A DNA stretch of 64,000 nt from Humimonas sp964465015 (GCA_964465015.1 CAYXHP010000028.1:1-64000); one strand, 5' to 3'. Shown: positions 1-9,261, numbered from the stretch's first letter. Made by a program: numbers and translations. Notes: generated from the letters alone by a model not told the origin.

Positions 1-367
<367 letters not shown>

Positions 368-517
368 GGCGGCCTGGACCGACTCCGCCGGACCGCGCGC
401 TCTCGCCCCCGCTCTTCGTGCCACCGGGAGGAAGGCGGCGTCTTCCTGCAGTCAGCGGGGTGTCCCGGACCCACACAGCCGTGCGGACGTTCCGTCACCG
501 GCACTCCGGTCCGGCGC

Positions 518-2752
518 CTACACGTGGATCGGCAGCTTCCGGATCGGCTTGCCGGTCAGCGCGCGGAGCGCGTTGCACACGGCGGGTGCGATCGGGGGCA
601 GCCCGGGCTCTCCCATGCCTCCCTGCTCGGCGTCGCTGTCCATCACGACGTGCACCTCGACCTCCGGCATCTCGTCGATTCGCAGCATGAGGTAGTCGTT
701 GAAGTTCCCCTGCTGGCAGCGACCGTTCTCGATGGTGATGTCGCCGTAGAGCGCGGCCGTGAGGCCGTAGACAATGGCGCTCTGGACCTGGGCCTCGATG
801 ATCGAGGGGTTCACCACGGGGCCGCAGTCCACGGCCGCCATCACGCGGTGCACGCGGGGCTTGCCCTTTTCGATCGAGACCTCGGCCACCTGGGCCACGT
901 GAGAGTTGAAGGATTCGAACACGGCGATCCCGTGCGCGCGGCCCGCGGGGAGGCGCCTACCCCAGCCCGCCTTGTCGGCCGCCAGGTCCAGGACCCGGCG
1001 GTGCACGGGCTTGTCGGCCAGGAGGTCGTGCCGGTACCGATACGGATCCTTGCCCGCCAGGTGGGCGAGCTCATCGATCATGCACTCGACCACCATGCCG
1101 TTGAAGCTGTTGTTGACCGAGCGCCAGAACCACACCGGGACGCCCACCTCGGCGTCGTGGTAGTCCACTTGCACGTTGGGGATGGCGTAGGGCATGCCCA
1201 CGGCCCCCTCCACGGCTTCGCTGTCCAGCCCGTTCTTGAGCGGCTGGCCAGAGAAGACGCGCGTGATGGACGGCGCCACCACCCGGTGGCTCCAGGCCAC
1301 CGGGTGGCCGCTCCCGTCCAGGGCGGCGCGCAGGACGTGGTGGTTGGCGGGGCGATAGCCATCGTGGCGGGTGGCATCCTCCCGGGACCAGACGGCCTTG
1401 ACCGGGGCGCCGGCCGCCTTCGACAGGAGGACGGCGTCCGCGATGAAGTCCTGCATGGCGCGTCGCCCGAAGCCGCCGCCCAGGTAGGTGGTATGGACCC
1501 GGACCTTCGACGGATCTACGCCGGCCAGCTTGCCGGCGGTCTGCTGGGTGGCGGTCTGGAACTGGGTCGGCGCCCACACGTCGCAACCGTCCGCACGTAC
1601 GTGGGCCGTGGCGTTCATCGGCTCCATGCACGCGTGCGCCAGGTAGGGGAGGTCGAAGGTGGCCTCGTGGACGCGCGATCCGGCCTTCCGAAGCGCCGCG
1701 TCGGTGTCGCCATCATTCCTCGCGACCGCCCCCGGTTTCTGCCCGAGCCGCCGGAGCGTGGCCGCGATCTTCTCGCTCGACTGGTCGGCCCACGGCCCCT
1801 CATCCCACTCGACCTGGAGCGCCTCGCGACCCTTCGCGGCCGCCCAGTAGTGCTCGGCCACGACGCCGACCCGGTCGCCCAGGTTCACGACCTTGTGGAC
1901 ACCGGGCACCTGCATCGCCTTCGACTCGTCCAGGCTCTTCACCTTGCCGCCGTATACGGGCGAGCGCTCCACGCCGCCGATGAGAACGCCATCGGGGCGG
2001 ACGTCGATGCCGAACACGGCCGAGCCGTTCGTCTTGAAGGGCGTGTCGAGCCGCGGGTGCCGCTTGCCCAGGATCGTGAAGTCTTTCGGGTCCTTGAGCG
2101 GCGGATCCTCGGGCGGAGTCTCGTTCGCGGCGGCTTCCGCCAGCTCCCCGTAGGTGGCGCTGTGCCCGGCCCCGTCGGATACCTTCCCGTTCGCCGCGGT
2201 GCAGGTCGAGGCATCCACGTTCCACTTCCTCGCGGCGGCCGAGACCAGCATCATCCGGGCGGCGGCCCCGGCCTTGCGGAGCGGCTTCCATGCGGCTCGC
2301 ACGCTGGTCGAGCCGCCGGTACCCTGCGACCCGAAGATCCGGTTGAAGTACTCCTTCGCGGCCGGCGCGAACTCGAAGTGGACGTCATCGAGCGGCACCT
2401 CCAGCTCCTCCGCCAGCATCATCGGAAGCGCGGTCGTGACGCCCTGGCCCATCTCGGAGCGGTCGACCACGAAGGTGACCTCGCCGTCGGTGCCGATGCG
2501 GATCCAGGCGTTCGGGGCGAAGGCGCCCTTCGCCCCGCCGCCGGGCCCTCCCCCGGTCCGGTCCGCCGGCGAACAGCCCGGGATCGACACGGCGAGCACG
2601 AGGCCGGCGCCCGCCGCGCCGGCCACCCGGACGAAGTCACGGCGACTCAGGCCGTCGGAGGCCCGCACTCCGGGACCGTCCGCCAGATGGGCCAGATCCC
2701 CGGAGACCAGGTTGGCCCACACGCTGTCCGCGCCCTCCTCGGTCCAGGCCAT
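518..2752 (-). CDS. Molybdopterin-binding hydroxylase large subunit, isoquinoline 1-oxidoreductase beta type
   Basis: Large subunit of a xanthine-oxidase-family molybdenum hydroxylase of the IorB / aldehyde dehydrogenase type; the substrate cannot be read from the sequence. The 744 residues begin with a Tat-like export signal: SRRDFVRVAG at about residues 36-45, then a hydrophobic stretch ending SIPGC at residue 60, a possible lipoprotein site. Molybdopterin motifs follow: EMGQGVTTALPMMLAEEL near the start, GGGFGRRAMQDF in the middle and GGMGEPGLPPIAPAV near the end. The ATG is preceded by AAGGAGG at 6 bases and lies one base after the stop of the iron-sulfur subunit gene. Family members hydroxylate N-heterocycles or oxidise aldehydes and pass electrons to a membrane acceptor; none is encoded here. 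Confidence 0.9.
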   Translation of the reverse strand: MAWTEEGADSVWANLVSGDLAHLADGPGVRASDGLSRRDFVRVAGAAGAGLVLAVSIPGCSPADRTGGGPGGGAKGAFAPNAWIRIGTDGEVTFVVDRSEMGQGVTTALPMMLAEELEVPLDDVHFEFAPAAKEYFNRIFGSQGTGGSTSVRAAWKPLRKAGAAARMMLVSAAARKWNVDASTCTAANGKVSDGAGHSATYGELAEAAANETPPEDPPLKDPKDFTILGKRHPRLDTPFKTNGSAVFGIDVRPDGVLIGGVERSPVYGGKVKSLDESKAMQVPGVHKVVNLGDRVGVVAEHYWAAAKGREALQVEWDEGPWADQSSEKIAATLRRLGQKPGAVARNDGDTDAALRKAGSRVHEATFDLPYLAHACMEPMNATAHVRADGCDVWAPTQFQTATQQTAGKLAGVDPSKVRVHTTYLGGGFGRRAMQDFIADAVLLSKAAGAPVKAVWSREDATRHDGYRPANHHVLRAALDGSGHPVAWSHRVVAPSITRVFSGQPLKNGLDSEAVEGAVGMPYAIPNVQVDYHDAEVGVPVWFWRSVNNSFNGMVVECMIDELAHLAGKDPYRYRHDLLADKPVHRRVLDLAADKAGWGRRLPAGRAHGIAVFESFNSHVAQVAEVSIEKGKPRVHRVMAAVDCGPVVNPSIIEAQVQSAIVYGLTAALYGDITIENGRCQQGNFNDYLMLRIDEMPEVEVHVVMDSDAEQGGMGEPGLPPIAPAVCNALRALTGKPIRKLPIHV

Positions 2753-2753
2753 C

Positions 2754-3221
2754 TCAGGCCTCCTTCCCCGCCAGATCGGCCGCGGTGTGGATGGCCTTCC
2801 GGATGCGCTGGTAGGTGCCGCAGCGGCAGATGTTGCCCTTCATGGCCCGGTCGATGTCCGCGTCGGAGGGAGTCGCGGTCCCGGCCAGGAGCGCCGCGGC
2901 GCTCATGATCTGCCCCGACTGGCAATAGCCGCACTGAGGCACGTCCTCCTGGATCCAGGCGCGCTGGACCGGATGGCTGTTGTCGTCGGAGAGACCCTCG
3001 ATGGTCGTGATCTTTCCCGAGCCCACCGTCGAGACCGGCGTCAGGCACGCGCGTACCGCCTGTCCGTCCAGGTGCACGGTGCAGGCGCCGCACTGGCCGA
3101 TGCCGCACCCGAACTTGGTCCCCGTGAGGCCGATCACGTCCCTCAGCACCCAGAGGAGGGGCATATCGTCGGGGACGTCGACCTGGTGAGAACTGCCGTT
3201 CACCGAGAGAGTGATGGACAT
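2754..3221 (-). CDS. 2Fe-2S subunit of molybdenum hydroxylase, isoquinoline 1-oxidoreductase alpha type
   Basis: Small iron-sulfur subunit (155 residues) that passes electrons from the molybdenum centre of the neighbouring large subunit. The N-terminal plant-type ferredoxin cluster is seen as CGIGQCGACTVHLDG followed by a fourth Cys (ACLTP). The C-terminal four-helix cluster is seen as CGYCQSG and, about 30 residues later, GNICRCGTY. Length and motif order match the IorA / CoxS family. The ATG at 3221 has GGAGG about 8 bases upstream. It is first in a two-gene operon with the large subunit. It has no signal peptide, so export of the complex would rely on the Tat signal of the partner. This hitchhiking is known for the family and inferred here. 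Confidence 0.93.
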   Translation of the reverse strand: MSITLSVNGSSHQVDVPDDMPLLWVLRDVIGLTGTKFGCGIGQCGACTVHLDGQAVRACLTPVSTVGSGKITTIEGLSDDNSHPVQRAWIQEDVPQCGYCQSGQIMSAAALLAGTATPSDADIDRAMKGNICRCGTYQRIRKAIHTAADLAGKEA

Positions 3222-3440
3222 GGGAGAGCCTCCGACGCCAGGGTACGAGTAGGTCGCGCACGCTCCGCGTGCGTCGGCAAGGTGAGCCGAGGGAGTCCGG
3301 TTCGTCAACGGAGGAGGGAGTGCGGCCGTGCCGGAGCCCGGCGGCCGGCGACCGGGCCCGGCCGTCGAGGTCCGGGCCCGATGCTCGCCGTGCGTCGCGG
3401 TCACTCGACGCGCGGCCCGAACGAGCCGATCTTGCCGGGC

Positions 3441-3941
3441 ATGAAGCCGGTCAAGCGGTCCATCGCCCTGTTGATCGAGCCCGTGGAGGAGAGGTCGGGG
3501 GACGCGGAGGGCTCCGTGGCGGAGGCGCCGCGGTCCGTGGCGGGGCCGGCGAGGAACGGCCGCGCGGGCGGCTTCCTCCTCGTGCGGCGTCCCCCCGACG
3601 ACGAGGACCTCCCCGATGCCTGGGGGCTCCCCGCCGGATCGTTGCGGGAGGGAGAGAGCTGGGAGGACGCCGTCCGGAGGGCGGGGCGCGAGAAGCTCGG
3701 GGTGTCGCTTCGGCCCGGCCCGCTGCTCCGCGAGGGCGAGATCGAGCGCGCGGGCTACCGGCTCCGCATGCGTCTCTACGCGGCCGAGGTGGAGCAGGGT
3801 GAGCCACGCGTACCGCAGGCCGTGGCCGGAGTCACGCAATACGTCGCCCTGACCCGGGGTCCGCTGGCGAAGCTCGAGCCCGCCGCCCGGGCGGGCTCCC
3901 TGTGCTCGACATTGGCGCTCGCGTGGGCCGACGGGGCGTAG
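3441..3941 (+). CDS. Nudix-like hydrolase with degenerate Nudix box
   Basis: A 166-residue Nudix-fold protein, possibly acting on a nucleoside diphosphate derivative. The segment GFLLVRRPPDDEDLPDAWGLP is typical of the first strands of MutT proteins. It is followed by a Nudix box at about residues 72-94. The box is imperfect: where the consensus is REUXEEXGU the protein has RAGREKLGV. The first Glu is replaced by Ala and one of the metal-binding EE pair by Lys, so catalysis may be weak or altered. The start is the first ATG of the conserved region; there is no clear Shine-Dalgarno. The gene sits after a divergent 219-base spacer and before the patatin gene. The fold assignment is good, the activity uncertain. 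Confidence 0.75.
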   Translation: MKPVKRSIALLIEPVEERSGDAEGSVAEAPRSVAGPARNGRAGGFLLVRRPPDDEDLPDAWGLPAGSLREGESWEDAVRRAGREKLGVSLRPGPLLREGEIERAGYRLRMRLYAAEVEQGEPRVPQAVAGVTQYVALTRGPLAKLEPAARAGSLCSTLALAWADGA

Positions 3942-4124
3942 CGCCGGGTGGCCGCTTCCGGGCGGCCGGGTGGTGCTAACGCCTCGCCGCTCGGGCTCCT
4001 GCTCGACCGCCGCCCCTTCGTCTCGAGCCGCGCCCTTCCGGCCACCGCGCGCCGCATCTACGTTGCATCACCGGCCGCGACCGACGTCCGCTCTCGTTCC
4101 CACCGACGGCGTCCGGAGGCCCGC

Positions 4125-5615
4125 TTGATCGAGCTCTTTCGCTCCCTGTCGTGGCGCTTCCAGATCGGGCTGATGGCGGGCCTGGCGGCCGCGCTATGGA
4201 TGGCGGGGGGGCTCCTCCGTCTTCCGGCGGCGCGCGGCGTGGCGGTGGCTTCCGCCGGTGCCGGCCTCGCTCTCCTGACCTGGATCGTCCTCGTACCGTG
4301 GGTGCACGATCTCCTGGGTGTGCTGGCGCCCGGGTCCAGGGGTGCCGAGGACCCCGTGGCGCCGGTCGCCAGGTCCAGGTCGGTGGCGGGCCGTTCGGCG
4401 GCGGAGGAGGGGAGCGACCGGGCCTCGGCCGGTGTCTTCGAGCGCCCGAGCGCGCCGCGGACCGGTGATGGGTCCCGCGGGTTGGCCCGCTTCGTGGCCC
4501 AGGACCGGGCCCCTCCCGAGGTGGACGACACCGAGCTGCGCATCGGGATCGTCCTGTCGGGCGGCGGGGCGCGGGGGGTCTACCAGGCGGGTGCGCTGCT
4601 GGCGCTCTGGGACTTCCTCGAGCGGGAGGGTGCGCACCGCTACGTGCGCGCCGTGGCCGCCACCTCCATCGGTGCCTGGAACGCGATGTTCTGGCTCACG
4701 CGGCGGGTGGCCGACGGCGCCCTGGAGCGCTGGTGGAGGACGGCGGCTCCCGCACGGCTCGTAGAGCCGGCCCACTGGTTTCCCGGACTGAGGAACTACC
4801 TCCTGCGAGACCGGGCCTGGCGCCGCTCCTTCCTCCCGCTGTTCGGGCACGGGCTGTCGCGCGTCCTGCCCGGCGGCCCTCCGTGGGCCTACTTCACACG
4901 CACCAACGTGGACCTGGCCCGGCTCGAGGTGGCCACCAACCGCAGCCCCTCCTACCGCTACTACCGGGTGGCTCCCTCCGGACGCGGCTACGAACCGGTG
5001 GCATCGGTGGTCGACCCGGCCGCGGGCCGGTTCCGGGTGACCTCCCCGGAGGAGGTGCTCGAGGCCGTGTTCACCTCGATGGACATTCCGCCCCTCTTCC
5101 CCAGGGCGCGCGGCCCGCTCGGCATGGCCTACGAGGACGGGGGCGTGATCGACAACCTCCCGATCCGCTACACGACGCGCTACGAGGGGTGCAACCTGCT
5201 GTTCATCTTCCCGCTGCACGCCTCCTTCGAGAGCCGGCACTCCGACCGGTCCATCCTGCGGCGCCTGGCGCGCGTGATGGACGTTCGCCAGGGGACGCTG
5301 GAGAGGGACGCGCTGCGCGACGTGAGCCTGTACAACGAGCTCATCGCCCTCGGCGCGCCGAGGACCCGGTCCGACATCCACATCAAGCCCGTCACCAGCT
5401 TCGTGCTCGCCCCGGCGCCGGAGATGGAGATCGGAACGTTCGACTTCTGGAAGCTGCGGCGCCTGGGGGCCGGCGCCCTGGAGCGGATGCGAGACGCCAC
5501 GGCCGAGGTCCTCCGGACGTTCGACTTCGATCCGGCCGATCGATCGGTGCGCATGACCGTCGTGCCTCCCTCGGCGCGCGAGCGGCCGGAGGTGCGGGAC
5601 TTCACTCTCCGGTGA
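4125..5615 (+). CDS. Patatin-like phospholipase with N-terminal membrane anchor
   Basis: Probable lipid acyl hydrolase of 496 residues. Two hydrophobic segments near the N-terminus (FQIGLMAGLAAALWMAGGLL and a second ending LLTWIVLVPWV) anchor it in the membrane. The patatin domain begins at about residue 140 with LSGGGARGVYQAGAL (oxyanion loop). The catalytic Ser is in ATSIGAWNA, where the usual GXSXG starts with Ala instead of Gly. The dyad Asp is in EDGGVIDNLP (DGG). TTG at 4125 is chosen because GGAGG lies 6 bases upstream; the frame is open further upstream but there it lacks conserved sequence. It overlaps the lipase-maturation-factor gene by four bases, so the two are likely co-translated. 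Substrate unknown. Confidence 0.88.
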   Translation: MIELFRSLSWRFQIGLMAGLAAALWMAGGLLRLPAARGVAVASAGAGLALLTWIVLVPWVHDLLGVLAPGSRGAEDPVAPVARSRSVAGRSAAEEGSDRASAGVFERPSAPRTGDGSRGLARFVAQDRAPPEVDDTELRIGIVLSGGGARGVYQAGALLALWDFLEREGAHRYVRAVAATSIGAWNAMFWLTRRVADGALERWWRTAAPARLVEPAHWFPGLRNYLLRDRAWRRSFLPLFGHGLSRVLPGGPPWAYFTRTNVDLARLEVATNRSPSYRYYRVAPSGRGYEPVASVVDPAAGRFRVTSPEEVLEAVFTSMDIPPLFPRARGPLGMAYEDGGVIDNLPIRYTTRYEGCNLLFIFPLHASFESRHSDRSILRRLARVMDVRQGTLERDALRDVSLYNELIALGAPRTRSDIHIKPVTSFVLAPAPEMEIGTFDFWKLRRLGAGALERMRDATAEVLRTFDFDPADRSVRMTVVPPSARERPEVRDFTLR

Positions 5616-7249
5616 GAGAGCCCGGCCGGGGGGGCGCGGTCACGGCGACGCCCCGAGCGGGCGAGGCCCGAAGTCGCGCGGCGGCGCTCGGAGCGAGGCT
5701 CCGCGCTCCGGAGCACGCCCTCTCGGCCTGGGTCTTCGGTCGGCTCCTGGGCGTGGTGTATGTGGCCGCCTTCCTCTCGCTCCTCCCGCAGGTGAGGGGT
5801 CTCGTGGGGAGGGGCGGCATCCTCCCGGTCGCCCGCTACCTTCCCGCGCTCCGGTCCGCGTTCGGTATTCGGGCCTACCGGCTGGCGCCCACCTTTGTGT
5901 GGCTGGGGCAGGGAGACCGGTGGCTGGTGGCGCTGGCCGCCAGCGGCGCCCTCGCGGGCGCTCTCCTCGCGGGCGACGTGGCTCCGCTGGTGGCGGGTGC
6001 GTGGGCGTGGGCGGCCTATCTCTCCCTCACCGTGGCTGGACAGACCTTCCTGGGATACCAATGGGACGTGCTCCTGGTGGAGGCGGGCTTCGCGGCCCTG
6101 TTCCTGCTTCCGCTCCGGGGGGCCGCGTGGGGAGGAACGCTGCCTCGACCGCCGCGCCTGGCGGTGTGGCTCGTGTGGTGGCTTCTGTTCCGGCTCGTGT
6201 TCGAGTCCGGCGTCGTCAAGCTCGCCAGCGGCGACCCGACCTGGCGGCATCTCACCGCGCTTGGCTATCACTTCCACACCCAGCCGCTCCCGAACCCGGT
6301 GTCCCTCTGGGCGGATGCCGCGCCCGGGTGGGTCACGAGGCCGGCCACCGCGCTCGCCCTGGCGTCCGAGCTGCTGGGACCGCTTCTCCTCCTCGTGCCC
6401 GGGCGTCCGCGGCGGGTGGGGGCGTGGAGCATCATCGGCCTCCAGCTCCTCATCATGGTCACCGGCAACTATGGCTTCTTCAACCTCCTCACCGTCGTGC
6501 TGGCTCTCCTCCTGTTCGACGATACGGCGTGGCGCTCCATCGCGGTGCGTGTGCCGCCGTTACACGGCCTACTGGAGAGACTGGGCCCACCGGCGCGCCA
6601 CCTGGCCGGGAGAGTGCGGGGGTCGGTCCTCATCGTCTACGCCCTCGTGGCCGCCGTCGCGGGTACGGGAGAGGTGGCCGGCGCTTGCCGGCCCGGTATC
6701 GTTCCGAAACCGATCGTCCGTCTGGAGACGGCGATCGCTCCCTTCGACCTCGTGAACGGCTACGGGCTCTTCGCCGTCATGACCACCACACGCCCGGAGA
6801 TCGTACTCGAGGGTCGCAGGAGGGGTGGGCTGTGGAGGGAGTACGTCTTCCGCGACCAGCCGGGACCGCTCGGCCGGCCCCCGCCCCAGGTGACGCCGCA
6901 CATGCCGCGACTGGACTGGCAGATGTGGTTCGCCGCCCTCACCGCCGAGCGCGCGCTCTCGGTCGGCGCTCCGCTCTCGGCCCGCTACGATCCCTGGCTG
7001 CTGGCGTTCGTCTCCCGGCTCCTGGCGGGAAGCGCCCCGGTCACCGCGCTCCTGGATCGACACAGCCCCTTTCTCGCGACGCCGCCGGACGAGCTCCGCG
7101 CCCGTCTGTTTGAGTACCGGTTCGTCACGCCGGCCGAGCATCGCCGCACGGGGCTGTGGTGGAGCCGCCGGGAGGTGGGCACGTACCTGCCGCCGGTGCG
7201 CGAGGGGTCGGGTGGTCTCGAGCTCGCGGGGCCCGGGGAGACGCGTTGA
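5612..7249 (+). CDS. Lipase maturation factor family membrane protein
   Basis: A 545-residue polytopic membrane protein of the lipase maturation factor (LMF1/LMF2-like) family. In animals LMF1 helps lipases fold in the ER; the bacterial role is not established. Conserved blocks are seen: FLGYQWDVLLVEAGF, FRLVFESGVVKLASGDPTW, the segment ALGYHFHTQPLPNP, then a soluble C-terminal domain ending RARLFEYRFVTPAEHRRTGLWW. At least seven hydrophobic segments precede that domain. The GTG start overlaps the patatin stop (GTGA), with a purine-rich site only about 18 bases upstream, so translation probably depends on coupling. Pairing with a patatin lipase suggests the two function together, but this is inference. 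Confidence 0.88.
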   Translation: MREPGRGGAVTATPRAGEARSRAAALGARLRAPEHALSAWVFGRLLGVVYVAAFLSLLPQVRGLVGRGGILPVARYLPALRSAFGIRAYRLAPTFVWLGQGDRWLVALAASGALAGALLAGDVAPLVAGAWAWAAYLSLTVAGQTFLGYQWDVLLVEAGFAALFLLPLRGAAWGGTLPRPPRLAVWLVWWLLFRLVFESGVVKLASGDPTWRHLTALGYHFHTQPLPNPVSLWADAAPGWVTRPATALALASELLGPLLLLVPGRPRRVGAWSIIGLQLLIMVTGNYGFFNLLTVVLALLLFDDTAWRSIAVRVPPLHGLLERLGPPARHLAGRVRGSVLIVYALVAAVAGTGEVAGACRPGIVPKPIVRLETAIAPFDLVNGYGLFAVMTTTRPEIVLEGRRRGGLWREYVFRDQPGPLGRPPPQVTPHMPRLDWQMWFAALTAERALSVGAPLSARYDPWLLAFVSRLLAGSAPVTALLDRHSPFLATPPDELRARLFEYRFVTPAEHRRTGLWWSRREVGTYLPPVREGSGGLELAGPGETR

Positions 7250-7350
7250 CGCTCGGAGACGACGACGCCTAGGTTGCCACGACGGCAAGTGGCCGGGGCG
7301 GGTCGAAGGGATCCGCGGACCGGCCGGTTCCCGATCGATAGGACCGAGCC

Positions 7351-8136
7351 ATGCTCCATCGCCGGTCCCGCACCGAGCTCGCCCGCCGCGCATCCGGTGG
7401 ACTCCGGAAGCGCGGACACCCGGTCGGGGGACGGGTGTCGTCCCGCGACGACCGCGATCTGCGCAGGCTGTGGTCGCGCGCCCTGCCAGCCGCCTTCGTG
7501 CTGTCGGTGGTCGCGCACGGTCTCCTCCTCGCACTGGGCTCCCTTCCGTCCCGGACGCGCCGGCCGTTGGCCCGACGTGGAGGCGTCTTCGTGGTCGTGG
7601 CCCTCCCGCCCCAGGTGCGCGTTCCGCCGGCTCCCGGCGCCGTCCGTCGCCCCGACCCTCCGCTCGTCCGTGCCGTGGAGCCGGCTCCGCCCGCGGTCGA
7701 CCCGGAGCGCCGGCTCGCGCCCCCCGCGCCGGTCCCGCTCCCTCCGCCACCGAGCCTGAGCTGGGACGGAGGCTTCCGCTCCGCTGTGGGCCGGGCGGAG
7801 GTGCCGCCCCTCCTGCGGGACGACTGGCGGCTGGCCCGGGCGCGGGCCCGCTTCTATCCGGAGGAGCTGCGGCGGGCGGGAATCGGCGGCGAGGTGGGAT
7901 TGCGGCTGTTCGTCGAGCCCAGCGGCGAGGTGGACCGGGTGAGCGTGTCCCGTCCGAGCGGCCATCCGGCACTGGACCGCGCCGCCGTTCAGATCGGCGA
8001 GCGCATGCGGTTCATGCCGGCCCTGGCGCGGGACCGGACCGTGGGCGTGTGGGTGGACCAGGACATCTGCTTCGTGGTGCGCAGGGCCGGGGAGCGCGCG
8101 GATCCCACCGGGTGCGTGCGGTTGCGACGGCGCTGA
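7351..8136 (+). CDS. TonB-like energy transducer
   Basis: A 261-residue TonB-like protein that would link inner-membrane proton motive force to outer-membrane receptors. A long basic N-terminus (about 43 residues) precedes one membrane segment at about 45-63 (LPAAFVLSVVAHGLLLALG). A proline-rich linker with PAPPAVDPERR and PPPPSLS would span the periplasm. The C-terminal TonB domain has GGEVGLRLFVEPSGEVDRV and HPALDRAAVQ, typical of the family. No exbB, exbD or receptor gene is nearby, so it is an orphan. The basic cytoplasmic extension is longer than usual; a later start is possible but would remove little. It ends just before a strong hairpin that separates it from the convergent proline dehydrogenase gene. 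Confidence 0.87.
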   Translation: MLHRRSRTELARRASGGLRKRGHPVGGRVSSRDDRDLRRLWSRALPAAFVLSVVAHGLLLALGSLPSRTRRPLARRGGVFVVVALPPQVRVPPAPGAVRRPDPPLVRAVEPAPPAVDPERRLAPPAPVPLPPPPSLSWDGGFRSAVGRAEVPPLLRDDWRLARARARFYPEELRRAGIGGEVGLRLFVEPSGEVDRVSVSRPSGHPALDRAAVQIGERMRFMPALARDRTVGVWVDQDICFVVRRAGERADPTGCVRLRRR

Positions 8137-8163
8137 AGGGCCTACGACCGGATCGCGGCGGCC

Positions 8164-8199
8164 CTCGGCGCGCCCGTTGTCGACGGGCGGCGCGCCGAG
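8164..8199. terminator. Bidirectional terminator hairpin
   Basis: A perfect 10-base inverted repeat (arms 8164-8173 and 8190-8199) with an inner 4-base stem (8174-8177 with 8183-8186) around a short loop. It lies in the 66-base gap between two convergent genes. There is no T-tract, so if it terminates transcription it is not a classic intrinsic terminator. The location and symmetry suggest it acts in both directions. Confidence 0.6.
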
Positions 8200-8202
8200 C
8201 GC

Positions 8203-9126
8203 TCAGCCCGAGAGCAGGTTCCGGAGCACGAACGTGACGTTGGCCGGCCGCTCGGCCAGGCGCCGCATGTACCAGGCGAACCATTCGCTCCCGTAGCTCA
8301 CCAGCACGCGGACGTGCTCGCCCTCGGCGGCCAGCCTCTTCTGCGCCTCGGGCTGGATTCCATACAGCATCTGGATCTCGTACGCGTGCGGCGGAACGCC
8401 CGCCGCCCGGGCCGCCGTGCGCACGCGCTCCAGGAGACCCACGTCGTGCGTGGCCAGCCCCTGCCGTCCTCCCTCCTCCCGGATGTGCTCCAGGAGCCGG
8501 ACGGCGAGGGAGAAGTAGTTCTCGTCGACGTCGGCCTTGTCGGGGAAGGCCACGTCGGCCGGCTCGTCGTACGCTCCCTTGACCAGCCGCACGGTCCCGT
8601 GCACGCCGAGCACCGTCTCGAGGTCCGCGGCGGTCCGCCGCAGGTAGGCCTGGAGGCACAGGCCCACGTTGTCGTGCTCGGCTCGCGCGCCCCGGTACAC
8701 CTCGAGCGTCTGGTCCACGTACGAGCTGTCCTCCATGTCGACCCACACGAAGTTGTCCCGGTGGGCCGCCTCGGCACACAGGTGACGCAGATTCCGCAGC
8801 GCCATCGCCGTGGACTGCTCGAGTCCGAGCTGGGTGAGCTTCACGGAGATCTCGGCCGCGCGGCCCGTCGCCTCCTCCTGCTCGAGCACGTGTACGTAGT
8901 GGGCGGCCACCGCCGCGGCCTCTTCCTCGCTGTGGACGTGCTCTCCGAGCCGGGTCAGCACCGAGGACAGGCCCGCCTCCCCGAGCCGGTCGACGGCGCC
9001 GAGGGCGTCGTCGAGCTTCTCTCCCGGGACGAAGCGTTGCACGGACCGCCGCACGAACGGCATCTGCGGTAGCTGACGGGCCAGCCACCCGCTCTCGGAG
9101 CACCATAGGAAGAATCGGCGCAGCAT
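8203..9126 (-). CDS. Proline dehydrogenase, monofunctional
   Basis: FAD enzyme (307 residues) that oxidises L-proline to pyrroline-5-carboxylate, the first step of proline catabolism; electrons go to the quinone pool. The signatures VRLVKGAYDEP in the barrel and YEIQMLYGI near the end are the conserved PRODH motifs. The length matches the short bacterial form, without the aldehyde dehydrogenase half of PutA. The ATG at 9126 is preceded by GAGGA about 9 bases upstream. No pyrroline-5-carboxylate dehydrogenase gene is in the window, so the second step must be encoded elsewhere. It is a single gene, divergent from the rRNA methyltransferase gene and convergent with the TonB-like gene. Confidence 0.92.
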   Translation of the reverse strand: MLRRFFLWCSESGWLARQLPQMPFVRRSVQRFVPGEKLDDALGAVDRLGEAGLSSVLTRLGEHVHSEEEAAAVAAHYVHVLEQEEATGRAAEISVKLTQLGLEQSTAMALRNLRHLCAEAAHRDNFVWVDMEDSSYVDQTLEVYRGARAEHDNVGLCLQAYLRRTAADLETVLGVHGTVRLVKGAYDEPADVAFPDKADVDENYFSLAVRLLEHIREEGGRQGLATHDVGLLERVRTAARAAGVPPHAYEIQMLYGIQPEAQKRLAAEGEHVRVLVSYGSEWFAWYMRRLAERPANVTFVLRNLLSG

Positions 9127-9261
9127 GTCGTTCCGTCCTCGCAGGTTCTGTTGTGGGGCGAGCGCGTGGCCATCGTACCGAGCGGGACGTGTCACGGAAA
9201 GTGGGACGTGGGCTCCGAGGCGCGCTGGCCGGCATGCGGCGCCCTCCCTACCTTCGCGGCG

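Noticed and set aside
497..510. Small hairpin between thiC and the molybdenum hydroxylase gene as a terminator
   Set aside because: The stem has only five pairs and no T-tract; too weak to call.
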